DNA of 64,000 bases, from positions 806,001-870,000 of the forward strand of contig JADJLZ010000001.1 of assembly GCA_016709875.1 (NCBI GenBank). Reading direction: 5' to 3'. Both the position numbers and the translations under genes were made by a program. The stretch comes from Planctomycetota bacterium (GTDB lineage Bacteria > Planctomycetota > UBA1135 > GCA-002686595). The notes under the pieces are model-generated. The model was not told the origin of the DNA. It did not search any database and was given only the letters and a program-made list of their open reading frames with translations. Positions 7,890 to 16,583 of this stretch are shown in pieces (within the stretch, counting starts at the first letter, position 1; every line of letters starts with the position of its first letter).

Positions 7890-9302
7890 GGGCTCCGCGC
7901 TGCCGGGCGCGGGCGGCTTGCCCGCCGCCTTGATGCGCCGCTCGATGCGCGCGCGCATCGCCTCCGCGGCGCGCGGGTCGCGCGCCGGACGGCGGTGCGG
8001 ACGTTCCTCGGGTTCGGTCCCGGGCTTGGACTGGTGGCGCGTGCCGATGTCGCGGCGGCAGAACTTGCCCGCGTATCGCACTTCGTCGTATCCCGCATAG
8101 GCCCGCTCGCGCGCTGCGTTCAGATCCGCGCCCAGCGCGCTGACGCACAGCACGCGCCCCCCGCTCGTGAGCACGCGCCCGCTCTTGTCGGAACTCGTCC
8201 CCGCATGGAAGACGACCACGTCTTCGTGCGCCTCGGCGGCATCGAGGCCTTCGATCGCATCGCCCTTGCGCACCGTGCCCGGATAGCCCTCGGCCGCCGC
8301 GACGACGCCGACGCACACGCGCTCGTCCCACTCGGGCGGCTCGATCTTCGAGAGCTCGCCCTTCGCGGTCGCGAGCAGGATCGGCAAGAGATCGCTCTTC
8401 ATGCGCCGCACGAGCGCCTGGCACTCCGGATCGCCGAAGCGCACGTTGTACTCGAGCACGCGCGGGCCGTTGTCGGTCATCATCAGCCCGACGAAGAGCA
8501 TGCCGCGGAACTCGATCTCCTCGTGGCGCAGCGCGTGCAGCGTCGGCACGAGCACGTGCTGTTCGATCTGGCGTTGCAGCCGGCGGTTGAGCGAGGCGAC
8601 CGGCGAATACACGCCCATGCCGCCCGTGTTCGGTCCCGTGTCACCCTCGCCGACCTGCTTGTGGTCCTGCACCGGCTCGAGGATCAGGATCGTCTCGCCG
8701 TCGGTGATCGCGAGCACGCTCGCCTCTTCGCCCTGCAGGAACTCCTCGACGACGATCTTCGTGCCCGCCGAGCCGAGCGCCTTCTGCTCCATGATCATGT
8801 CGACCGCCTGGCAGGCGCTCTTGGGGTCATGGCAGATCACGACGCCCTTGCCACCGGCCAGGCCATCGGCCTTGATCACCTGCGGCCACTGCGTGCAGTT
8901 CTCCAGGTAGCTCTTGGCCGTGCCCGAGCGGTCGAAGACGCGGTCCTGCGCGCAGGGGATGCGGTGGCGCTCGAGCACTTCCTTCGCGAAGACCTTCGAG
9001 CCCTCCAGGCGCGCGCCCTTGGCGCCCGGCCCGAAAACCGCGATGCCGTGCGTGCGCAGCTTGTCCGCGAGGCCCGCGACGAGCGGATCCTCGGGGCCGA
9101 CCACGACCAGGTCCGGCTTCTCGCGCCGCGCGAGGTCGACCAGGCCCGGAACGTCGTTCGCCTGCACCGGCACGTTGCGCGCGAGGCGCGCGGTCCCGGG
9201 ATTGCCGGGGGCGCAGAGGAGCTCGGGCGCGAGCGGAGACTGAGCGAGTTTCCAACACAGCGCGTGTTCGCGTCCACCGCTTCCGACGACCAAGACCTTC
9301 AT
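7869..9302 (-). CDS. purD: Phosphoribosylamine--glycine ligase with a C-terminal tail
   Basis: 477 residues. GAR synthetase, the ATP-dependent second step of purine synthesis, with an ATP-grasp fold. Visible are the start MKVLVVGSGGREHAL, the PGNPGT loop, VVGPEDPL, the ATP-grasp motif IKADGLAGGKGV, GPNTGGMG and the metal-binding EYNVRFGDPECQ. The enzyme normally ends soon after the GHRRDIG-like segment (here YAGKFCRRDIG, about residue 430), so the last 45-50 residues form an extra Arg/Pro/Ala-rich tail of unknown role. The ATG at 9302 begins the conserved N-terminus exactly; the frame stays open upstream but without homology. It is separated from purL/purQ by the lipoprotein and fur genes. 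Confidence 0.95.
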   Translation of the reverse strand: MKVLVVGSGGREHALCWKLAQSPLAPELLCAPGNPGTARLARNVPVQANDVPGLVDLARREKPDLVVVGPEDPLVAGLADKLRTHGIAVFGPGAKGARLEGSKVFAKEVLERHRIPCAQDRVFDRSGTAKSYLENCTQWPQVIKADGLAGGKGVVICHDPKSACQAVDMIMEQKALGSAGTKIVVEEFLQGEEASVLAITDGETILILEPVQDHKQVGEGDTGPNTGGMGVYSPVASLNRRLQRQIEQHVLVPTLHALRHEEIEFRGMLFVGLMMTDNGPRVLEYNVRFGDPECQALVRRMKSDLLPILLATAKGELSKIEPPEWDERVCVGVVAAAEGYPGTVRKGDAIEGLDAAEAHEDVVVFHAGTSSDKSGRVLTSGGRVLCVSALGADLNAARERAYAGYDEVRYAGKFCRRDIGTRHQSKPGTEPEERPHRRPARDPRAAEAMRARIERRIKAAGKPPAPGSAEPGPTAAE

Positions 9303-9441
9303 GGTTCGAACGCTGTCCCTTCGTTCCTGACCCGCGTGCCCGATTCCGAGCGCAACAGGGTAGCGTCGTGCGGGCGCGGGCGCCACGTCGCGAGCGCATG
9401 GCTCGCGCGAGCGCACGCGGCGCGCTACGCTCCAGCCTCGC

Positions 9442-9517
9442 CGGGGAGTACCTCAGCTGGTAGAGGCGCAGCTTTGGGTGCTGCGAGTCGTGGGTTCAAA
9501 TCCCATCTCCCCGACCA
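9442..9517 (+). tRNA. tRNA-Pro (anticodon TGG)
   Basis: A complete cloverleaf can be drawn. The acceptor stem is CGGGGAG (9442-9448) with CTCCCCG (9507-9513), the D stem CCTC/GAGG, the anticodon stem GCAGC/GCTGC (9468-9484) around loop TTTGGGT with anticodon TGG, and the T arm GTGGG-TTCAAAT-CCCAT. Discriminator A is at 9514 and an encoded CCA at 9515-9517. It reads CCA proline codons. Confidence 0.97.
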
Positions 9518-9601
9518 CACACGCGGCGTGCAGGCGCGCTTTCCTCGGGGGGCTTCCGCTTTTCCTCCCCCGCGATCTACTTTGCGCTGTAGAGTAGACG
9601 C

Positions 9602-10291
9602 ATGCCCGCGCTCGCCGGACGCATGGGAGATGTGCTGCAGATGCGGCCGCAGGCGGCCGTGCGCTGGGTGCGCCGGGCGGGTCTCGCCGGCTGGCTCGAG
9701 CCGCTGCTCGTGATCGCGCTCTGCGGCGCCGTCTACGGGGGCGCGATGGGCGCCTGGCGCGCGCCGCTGCTCGCGCTCTACGTCGCGCTCAAGCTGCCGC
9801 TCTTGCTCTTCCTCACCGCGCTCGGCAACGCGCTCGCCTACGGGCTCTGGGGACGCCGCCTGGGGCTCACGCTGCCCTTCGCCGAGTGCCTGCGCGTCGT
9901 GCTGCTCTCCTTCGCGCTCGCGGCGCTCGTGCTGGCCGGCTTCGCGCCCGTGCTGGGCTACTTCGCACTCGCGCTGCAGGGGCCGACCGATCCGCGCGCG
10001 CTTCAGGCCCACAACCTGCTCGGCCTCGCGCACGTCGCCGCGGTCGCGCTCGCGGGCGTGCTCGCGGTCCGCGAGCAGGCGCGCTGGCTGCGCGAACTCG
10101 ACCCGCACGCGCGCATGAGCGGCGCGGTGGTGCTCTTCTGGCTCGCGCTCAACCTCGTGTTGGGAGCACAGATCTCCTGGAACCTGCGGCCCTGGTTCGG
10201 CACGCACTACCTCGAGGTCGCCTTCCTGCGCCCGCACCCCTTCGCGGGCACCTTCTACGAATCCGTGTTCCGGATGATCTTCCACTTCTGA
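9602..10291 (+). CDS. Polytopic membrane protein of unknown function (first of a pair)
   Basis: 229 residues with about six hydrophobic segments (for example LLVIALCGAVYGGAMG, ALYVALKLPLLLFLTALG, VLLSFALAALVLAGF, VVLFWLALNLVLGAQ). A short amphipathic N-terminus precedes the first segment. The C-terminus is conserved in character with the next gene: NLRPWFGTHY here against LRPVLGRSENFF there, and in both an LLLFL/ALCFPS-type central helix. The arrangement recalls small Yip1-like integral membrane proteins, but I do not recognise a named family. The gene starts 85 bp after tRNA-Pro and 8 bp ahead of its partner, so the two form an operon. Confidence 0.7.
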   Translation: MPALAGRMGDVLQMRPQAAVRWVRRAGLAGWLEPLLVIALCGAVYGGAMGAWRAPLLALYVALKLPLLLFLTALGNALAYGLWGRRLGLTLPFAECLRVVLLSFALAALVLAGFAPVLGYFALALQGPTDPRALQAHNLLGLAHVAAVALAGVLAVREQARWLRELDPHARMSGAVVLFWLALNLVLGAQISWNLRPWFGTHYLEVAFLRPHPFAGTFYESVFRMIFHF

Positions 10292-10298
10292 GGCCGAC

Positions 10299-11033
10299 AT
10301 GAACGACACCACGGCACCCAGCGCCCCCACTCCGGCCCCGACTCCGAATCCGCGCGACGCGCAGGAGGATCCGCGCGACGCGACGCGCCCGCTCTTCGAC
10401 CAGCTCCTGCGCAGCCCCGCCGCGCTGCTCGCGCGCTTCGACGGCCCGCTCGCGGGAGCGAGCCTTGTCCAGCTCGCGCTGCTCGCGCTCGCCGGACACA
10501 TCGGCTACGGCCTGGTGGTCGGGAGCTTCTCGGGCGGCGAGCAATGGTGGGCCGCACCGCTCAAGATCGCGCTCGGCTCGCTGCTCAGCGCCGCGCTGTG
10601 TTTCCCGAGCCTGTACATCTTCGTCTCGCGCAGCGGCGCTGACACCAGCGCGCGGCATGTACTCGGCATGCTGCTCGCGATGCTCGCCTCGACCGGCGTG
10701 CTGCTCGTCGGCTTCGCGCCCGTGGCCTGGATCTTCTCGCAGTCCTCGACCAGCCTCGCACTGCTCGCGCCGTTGCACTACTTCGTCTGGATCGTGTCGC
10801 TCTTCGCGAGCGAGCGCATCCTCGAGGCCGGGCTCAAGCACTGGAGAGCGCGCCGCGGCGGGTTGCTGCCGCTGTGGACGGCGATCTTCCTCGTCACCTG
10901 CCTGCAGATGACCACCACGCTGCGGCCCGTGCTCGGGCGCTCGGAGAACTTCTTCGACTCGGAGCGCAAGCTGTTCCTGGTGCACTGGGCCGAGACCATC
11001 TCCGACGAGGTCGAACGCAAGTCCGGGAAGTGA
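10299..11033 (+). CDS. Polytopic membrane protein of unknown function (second of a pair)
   Basis: 244 residues. A 30-residue Pro/Ala/Asp-rich cytoplasmic head is followed by about five or six hydrophobic segments. The spacing of segments and the LRPVLGRSENFF motif near residue 210 mark it as a diverged paralogue of the preceding protein; the closing charged stretch (TISDEVERKSGK) is cytoplasmic in character. It lies 8 bp downstream of the first membrane gene and is followed by tRNA-Arg, so the two genes occupy the whole space between two tRNAs. The two may form a heteromeric membrane complex; this is inference only. Confidence 0.7.
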   Translation: MNDTTAPSAPTPAPTPNPRDAQEDPRDATRPLFDQLLRSPAALLARFDGPLAGASLVQLALLALAGHIGYGLVVGSFSGGEQWWAAPLKIALGSLLSAALCFPSLYIFVSRSGADTSARHVLGMLLAMLASTGVLLVGFAPVAWIFSQSSTSLALLAPLHYFVWIVSLFASERILEAGLKHWRARRGGLLPLWTAIFLVTCLQMTTTLRPVLGRSENFFDSERKLFLVHWAETISDEVERKSGK

Positions 11034-11091
11034 GCAGGCGGCAGGATCTCGCCAGCGCGGGGGGCCGTGCGCTAGGCTCCCGTCCTCGCGC

Positions 11092-11168
11092 GCGCCCGTA
11101 GCTCAGGTGGATAGAGCAGCAGATTTCTAATCTGCCGGTCGGTGGTTCGAGTCCACCCGGGCGCGCCA
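11092..11168 (+). tRNA. tRNA-Arg (anticodon TCT)
   Basis: The acceptor stem GCGCCCG (11092-11098) pairs with CGGGCGC (11158-11164), the anticodon stem is GCAGA/TCTGC (11119-11135) with loop TTTCTAA and anticodon TCT, and the T arm carries GTTCGAG. Discriminator G is at 11165 and CCA at 11166-11168. It reads AGA and probably AGG, codons that are rare in this GC-rich sequence. Confidence 0.97.
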
Positions 11169-11382
11169 ACCTCGCCCCGTCAGCGGTGCGAAGCGCGTCA
11201 GGTGCAGCGGACACCCGGCTCTCGCGCACGTCGCGGAAGGAATTCCCTACGCACGAATTCCAGGTGCACGGGAGCAGGCCATCTCAAGTGAGGTGCCGCA
11301 TGGGTCCGATGGGTCCCGCGATCGACCCACCTTTCCCGGCGGGCTCCGATCGCATCGCAACGTCCCCGCGCGCGGAGCTCCC

Positions 11383-13711
11383 ATGGGTGAGATGGAAGAA
11401 GTCGTCAAGGAATTCCTGGTCGAGAGCTACGAGAATCTCGACCGGCTCGACAGCGAGATGATCCAGCTCGAGGAGCGGCCGCAGGATCTCGAGCTGCTCG
11501 CGAGCATCTTCCGCACGATCCACACGATCAAGGGCACGTGCGGCTTCCTGGGCTTCGGCAAGCTCGAGTCGGTCGCGCACGTGGGCGAGAGCCTGCTCTC
11601 GAAGTTGCGCGAGGGCAAGCTGACCGTCGACGAAGCGATCTCCGACGCGCTGCTCGCGCTCGTCGACGCCGTGCGCGAGATGCAGACGAGCATCGAGAAG
11701 GAGGGCGCCGAGGGCGGCGCGGACTATTCCGCTCTCGTCGCGACTCTGACGGCGCTCAACGAGGGCACGCAGCCGGCAGCCGTGCGCAACGCACCGACGC
11801 CCGCACCCCCGAAGGCCGACACGAAGGGCGCACCGGCCGAAGGCTCTCCGCTCGGCCGGATGCTCGTCGACCAGGGCCATGTCGAGCGCGAGCACGTCGC
11901 GGACGCGCTCTCCAAGCAGGCCCAGGGCGACACGCGCCAACTAGGCCAGATCCTGACCGAGTCAGGCGTGCTGCAACCCGAGCAGCTGCACGAGGCGCTG
12001 GCGCAGCAGAACACCACCCGCGGCAACGTCAGCGATGGCAACATCCGCGTCGACGTGGCGCTGCTCGACCGGCTGATGAACCTCGTCGGCGAGCTCGTGC
12101 TGGCGCGCAACCAGCTGCTGCAGCGCTCGAGCGCGGACCTCGACCCGCAGATCGCGGCGACGACGCAGCGCCTGGACCTCGTCACGACCGAGCTGCAGGA
12201 AGGCGTGATGAAGACGCGCATGCAGCCGGTGGGCACGGTCTGGAGCAAGTTCCCGCGCGTCGTGCGCGACCTGGCGAAGCTGACGCACAAGCAGGTGCGT
12301 CTGGAGCTCGAGGGCAAGGAGACCGAGCTCGACCGCACGATCATCGAAGCGATCAAGGATCCGCTGACGCACATCATCCGCAACTGCGTGGACCACGGCA
12401 TCGAGACGCCGGCGGTGCGCCAGGCGGCGGGCAAGCACCCCGAGGGTTGCATCCTGCTGCGCGCCTGCCACGAGGGCGGCCAGGTCAACATCGAGATCGT
12501 CGACGACGGCGGCGGCATCTCGGGAGAGCGCGTGAAGGCCAAGGCGCTCGAGCGCGGCCTCGTGACGCCCGAGCAGGCCGCGCGCATGAGCGAGCGCGAG
12601 ATGACCAACCTGATCTTCCTGCCCGGCTTCTCGACTGCGGCGCAGGTGTCGAACATCTCGGGCCGCGGCGTCGGCATGGACGTCGTCAAGACGAACATCG
12701 AGAAGATCGGCGGCACGGTGGACGTGCAGAGCACGCCCGGCAAGGGCACGCGCCTGAAGCTCAAGATCCCGCTCACGTTGGCGATCATCCCGGGCCTGAT
12801 CGTGACCACCGCGGGCGACCGCTACGCGATCCCGCAGGTGAGCCTGCTCGAACTGCTGCGCCTGGAACCCGAACAGCTCGCGACCGGGATCGAGTACGTG
12901 CAGGGCGTTCCGGTGCACCGTCTGCGCGGACGGCTGCTGCCGCTCGTGCACCTGGGCAGCGAACTGGGCGTCGCCAAGGCCGAGTTTCGCGGCGAGGAAC
13001 GCGATCAACATCGTCGTACTGCAGTCCGACGGGCGTCAGTTCGGCCTGATCGTGGACGAAGTCAACGACGCCGAGGAAATCGTCGTCAAGCCGCTCTCCA
13101 AGCAGCTGAAGGGCATCCAGGTCTACGCCGGCGCGACGATCATGGGCGACGGCCACGTCGCTCTGATCCTCGACATCCCCGGCCTCGCGCAGCAGTCGCA
13201 CGCCGTCTCCGAAATGAAGGAGCAGTCGCACTCCAGCGCCGCGAGCAGCACCAATGCCACCGCGGACGAGCGCAACACGCTGCTCGTGTGCCGCACGGGC
13301 CGCGAGGGCCGCATGGCGATCCCGCTCTCGACGGTGGCGCGCCTGGAGGAGTTCCCGCGCAGCTCGATCGAGTTCGCCGGCGGCCGCGAGGCCGTGCAGT
13401 ACCGCGGCGAGATCATGCCGCTCTTGCGCCTGTCCGAGCAGTTCGGCGCCGCCGGCGGCGACGAGGAGTCGGCCAGCCTGCAGGTCGTGGTCCACACGCG
13501 CGCGGGTCGCAGCGTGGGCCTGGTCGTCGAACAGATCCTCGACATCGTCGAGGAGAACTGCGTGATCCAGGCCGGCACACGCCGCGCTGGAACGCTGGGC
13601 GCCGCGATCCTGCAACAGAAGGTGACCGAACTCGTCGATGTCGAGGGGCTCGTGCGCCAGAACGATCCGAGCTTCTTCGAAGAGGCGGTCCTCGCGACCG
13701 CGGGAGCCTGA
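11383..13711 (+). pseudogene. cheA: CheA chemotaxis histidine kinase, split by a frameshift
   Basis: About 775 residues if repaired. Order: Hpt domain with phospho-accepting His near residue 47 (TIHTIKGTCGF); a linker with two LG-x2-L-x3-G repeats resembling the PilB/GspE N-terminal module (about residues 160-210); dimerisation helices (LLDRLMNLVGELVLARNQLL); HATPase with IIRNCVDHGIE, DDGGGI and GRGVGMDVVK; then two CheW-like regulatory domains. The frame breaks between 12971 and 12982, where one base is in excess. The downstream frame continues SFAARNAINIVVLQ to the stop at 13711. No slippery heptamer is seen, so error or mutation is likelier than programmed shifting. It autophosphorylates and feeds CheY and CheB encoded downstream. 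ATG 11383 has a GGAG site upstream. Confidence 0.9.
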
Positions 13712-13714
13712 ACC

Positions 13715-14158
13715 ATGAGCACCAGCCAGTACTGCACCTTCCAACTCGACCGGGTCGTGTACGGCGTCGCCGTGCACGAAGTCCAAGAGGTGATCCGCTT
13801 CCAGGAGATGACGCGCGTCCCGCGCGCGCACGCGGTCGTCTCCGGCTTGATCAACCTGCGCGGCCAGATCGTCACCGCGATCGACCTGCGCACGCGCCTG
13901 GGTCTCGAACCACGTACGACCGAGCAGAAACCCATGAACGTCGTGGTGCGCACCGAGGACGGCGCCGTGAGCTTCCTGGTGGACCAGATCGGCGACGTGA
14001 TCGAGGTCTCCGAGGCCCAGTTCGAGGAGCCGCCGCCGACTCTCGCCGCCGAACAGCGCGAGCTCGTGCGCGGCGTCTACAAGCTCGAAGGCAGCCTGCT
14101 GCTCGTGCTCGACACGCGCCGACTGCTCAGTCTGGCGGCCTCGCTCGCCGCCGCCTGA
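13715..14158 (+). CDS. cheW: CheW chemotaxis coupling protein
   Basis: 147 residues, the usual length. It is a single CheW/SH3-like beta-barrel domain beginning QYCTFQLDRVVYGVAVHEVQ, with the conserved RVPRAHAVVSGLINLRGQIV and the IDLRTRLGL segment that contact receptor and CheA. It bridges methyl-accepting receptors and CheA at the cytoplasmic array. The gene starts 4 bp after cheA ends, so it is translated from the same message. No receptor gene is present in the window. Confidence 0.95.
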   Translation: MSTSQYCTFQLDRVVYGVAVHEVQEVIRFQEMTRVPRAHAVVSGLINLRGQIVTAIDLRTRLGLEPRTTEQKPMNVVVRTEDGAVSFLVDQIGDVIEVSEAQFEEPPPTLAAEQRELVRGVYKLEGSLLLVLDTRRLLSLAASLAAA

Positions 14159-14212
14159 GCTGCGCACGATCCACCGTCCAGGTCCCCGTCCCCGATCCAG
14201 GAACACCCTCCC

Positions 14213-14584
14213 ATGCGCGCACTCGTCGTCGATGACTCCCGGGCCATGCGCCTGATCCTGAAACAGATCCTGCGCGAGCTGCAGTTCGAGGTCTTCGAGG
14301 CTGCACACGGCCTCGAGGCGCTCGAACGCTTGAAGCAGACCGGCTGCGTGGACCTCGCGCTGGTGGACTGGAACATGCCGGAGATGAAGGGCATCGACCT
14401 GGTCACCGAGGTGCGCAAGCTGTCGGACTACTCGGCGATGAAGATCATGATGGTCACCACCGAGACCGAGATGGAGCAGGTCCAGCGCGCGCTCAGCGCC
14501 GGTGCGGACGAGTACGTGATGAAGCCGTTCACGAAGGACGTGATCCTCGAGAAACTAGGCGTCCTGGGCCTCTCGGCACCCTGA
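14213..14584 (+). CDS. cheY: CheY-type single-domain response regulator
   Basis: 123 residues, receiver domain only. The acidic pocket (VVDDSR), phospho-acceptor Asp near residue 52 (LVDWNMPEMKG), the Thr switch (MMVTTET) and the invariant Lys (VMKPF) are all present. The tryptophan after the acceptor Asp and the MPEMKGID sequence fit CheY. It is phosphorylated by CheA and should act on the motility machinery. The gene lies 54 bp after cheW and 25 bp before cheB within the operon. Confidence 0.93.
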   Translation: MRALVVDDSRAMRLILKQILRELQFEVFEAAHGLEALERLKQTGCVDLALVDWNMPEMKGIDLVTEVRKLSDYSAMKIMMVTTETEMEQVQRALSAGADEYVMKPFTKDVILEKLGVLGLSAP

Positions 14585-14609
14585 GACGCACGCAGCCGGC
14601 TCCCCCACC

Positions 14610-15740
14610 ATGGCCAAGATCCGAGTTCTGATCGTCGACGACGCGGTCGTGATCCGCAAGCTGCTCTCCGAGGCGCTTGCGTCCGACCCCGACATCGAGA
14701 TCGCCGGTATCGCGGCCAACGGTCGCATCGCGCTCGCGAAGCTCGCAGACCTCGCGCCCGACATCGTCACGCTCGACGTCGAGATGCCCGAGATGGACGG
14801 CCTCGCGACGCTGACGCAGATCCGCAAGCTGCAGCCCAAGCTGCCGGTGGTGATGTTCAGCACGCTGACCGAAGCGGGAGCGGGCACGACGCTCGAGGCG
14901 CTCGCGCGCGGGGCCAGCGACTACGCGACCAAGCCCAGCAACACCGGCAGCATGGACAAGGCGCGCCAGGCCGTGATCGACGAGCTCGTGCCGCGCATCA
15001 AGGCGCTCTGCGCGCGCAAGCTCGCAGCTCCCGCGCCGCCGCGGTCGCCTGACCGGCCCGCGACAGGGCCCACGAGCTTCGTGCCGCGCGCCGACGCTGC
15101 CCGCCCCGCTGCGTCTGGCGAGCGCCTGCTCCGCGCCCGCGCCTCGTATCTGCTCGCGATCGGCTGCTCGACCGGCGGGCCCAACGCACTCGACTGCGTC
15201 CTTGGAGGCCTGCCCGCCGAGCTCGGCGTGCCGGTCGTGATCGTGCAGCACATGCCGCCGATGTTCACGCGCCTGCTCGCCGAACGCCTCGACACCAAGT
15301 GTCCGCTGCGCGTGCACGAGGCCCAGGCCGGCATGCGCCTGGAACCCAACCACGTCTACATCGCGCCGGGCGACTGGCACATGCTGGTGAAGCGCGAGGG
15401 AACGGGCCTCTCGATCGCGCTCGATCAGTCCGCGCCCGAAAACTCCTGTCGCCCCGCCGTCGACGTGCTCTTCCGCAGCGTGGCGCAGGTCTGCGGCGCG
15501 ACCACGCTGGCCGTCGTGCTGACTGGCATGGGCCGCGACGGCACGCGCGGCTGCGAGCAGATCCACGCGGCCGGCGGGCGCATCCTCGCACAGGACGAGG
15601 CCACCAGCGTCGTCTGGGGCATGCCGGGCTTCGTGGCGCAGAGCGGTGTCGCCGAGGCGATCCTGCCGCTGCAGCGCGTCCCGGTCGAGATCACGCGCAT
15701 CCTGGCCCAGTCGCGCGCAGCCGGGGTGCGCAAGGGCTGA
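14610..15740 (+). CDS. cheB: CheB protein-glutamate methylesterase
   Basis: 376 residues: a receiver domain (residues 1-125, acceptor Asp near 56 in LDVEMPEMDGL, Lys in ATKPS), a Pro/Arg/Ala-rich linker, and the methylesterase domain from about residue 175. The catalytic triad neighbourhood is visible as IGCSTGGPNAL (nucleophile Ser), VQHMPPMFT (His) and LTGMGRDGTRG (Asp). It removes methyl groups from chemoreceptors and deamidates glutamines when phosphorylated by CheA, opposing CheR encoded directly downstream. Length and domain order are normal. Confidence 0.95.
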   Translation: MAKIRVLIVDDAVVIRKLLSEALASDPDIEIAGIAANGRIALAKLADLAPDIVTLDVEMPEMDGLATLTQIRKLQPKLPVVMFSTLTEAGAGTTLEALARGASDYATKPSNTGSMDKARQAVIDELVPRIKALCARKLAAPAPPRSPDRPATGPTSFVPRADAARPAASGERLLRARASYLLAIGCSTGGPNALDCVLGGLPAELGVPVVIVQHMPPMFTRLLAERLDTKCPLRVHEAQAGMRLEPNHVYIAPGDWHMLVKREGTGLSIALDQSAPENSCRPAVDVLFRSVAQVCGATTLAVVLTGMGRDGTRGCEQIHAAGGRILAQDEATSVVWGMPGFVAQSGVAEAILPLQRVPVEITRILAQSRAAGVRKG

Positions 15741-15791
15741 GGCCCACGCCATGTCGATCACCCCCAGGATTTCGAGTACATCCAAGGCCTC

Positions 15792-16571
15792 GTGCGCGAG
15801 CGCTCGGCGATCGTCCTGGACGCGGGCAAGGAGTACCTGGCCGAATCACGCCTCGCGCCGGTCGCGCGCGGCCTGGGCCTCTCGACGCTGGGCGAGCTCG
15901 TGAGCCGCCTGCGCAGCGAGCCGCGCGGCAGCCTCTCCTCGCGCGTGGTCGAGGCGATGACCACCAACGAGACCTCGTTCTTCCGCGACCTGAACCCCTT
16001 CGACGCGCTGCGCACGACGATCCTGCCCCAGCTGATCCAGGCGCGCGCCAAGGAGCGCACGCTCAACCTGTGGTGCGCCGCGAGCTCCAGCGGGCAGGAG
16101 CCGTACACGATCGCGATGGTGCTGCGCGAACACTTCCCGCAATTGCTGGAGTGGCGCGTGCGCTTCATCGCCACCGACATCTCGACCGAGATGCTGCGTC
16201 GCTGCCGCGAAGGCATCTATTCGCAGCTCGAGATCAACCGCGGCCTGCCGGCCAGGTACCTCGTCAAGTACTTCGAGAAGCGCGGCACCGAGTGGCAGAT
16301 CCACAAACCGCTGCGCGACATGGTCGAGTTCGTCGAGCTCAACCTGGCCGGCCACTGGCCCGCGCTGCCGCAGTGCGACGTGGTCTTCATCCGCAACGTG
16401 CTGATCTACTTCAACCTCGAGACCAAGCGCGACATCGTCGGCCGCGTGCGCAAGCTCCTGCGCCCCGATGGCTGCATGTTCCTGGGCGGGGCCGAGACCA
16501 CGCTCAACGTCGACGAGGGCTTCCGGCGCGAGGCGGCCGACAAGACCTTCGTCTACCGGCTCGCTCGCTGA
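15792..16571 (+). CDS. cheR: CheR chemoreceptor methyltransferase, start disturbed by a probable 1-base deletion
   Basis: 259 residues from the GTG at 15792. It methylates receptor glutamates with S-adenosylmethionine. Visible: N-terminal helical domain, TTNETSFFRDLNPFDALR, the SAM-binding LWCAASSSGQEPYTIAM, IATDISTEML and CDVVFIRNVLIYFN. CheR proteins normally have about 14 more N-terminal residues. They are encoded here in the same frame (QDFEYIQGLV, from 15765) but lack a start codon. The ATG at 15751 is one base out of frame, and adding one C to the C5 run at 15761-15765 would join it (MSITP then QDFEY). So either the GTG start is used or a base is missing. Confidence 0.9.
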   Translation: MRERSAIVLDAGKEYLAESRLAPVARGLGLSTLGELVSRLRSEPRGSLSSRVVEAMTTNETSFFRDLNPFDALRTTILPQLIQARAKERTLNLWCAASSSGQEPYTIAMVLREHFPQLLEWRVRFIATDISTEMLRRCREGIYSQLEINRGLPARYLVKYFEKRGTEWQIHKPLRDMVEFVELNLAGHWPALPQCDVVFIRNVLIYFNLETKRDIVGRVRKLLRPDGCMFLGGAETTLNVDEGFRREAADKTFVYRLAR

Positions 16572-16583
16572 GTTCGCCGCGCT

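Noticed and set aside
7709..7933. Short plus-strand frame across the 100-bp palindrome
   Set aside because: The peptide simply mirrors the inverted arms (two related halves) and has no start signal; it is a by-product of the palindrome.
12971..13052. Programmed ribosomal frameshift in cheA
   Set aside because: No slippery heptamer, no stop codon close to the shift, and no stable downstream stem; a +1 shift from an ordinary GCC AAG GCC context is not a known programmed site.
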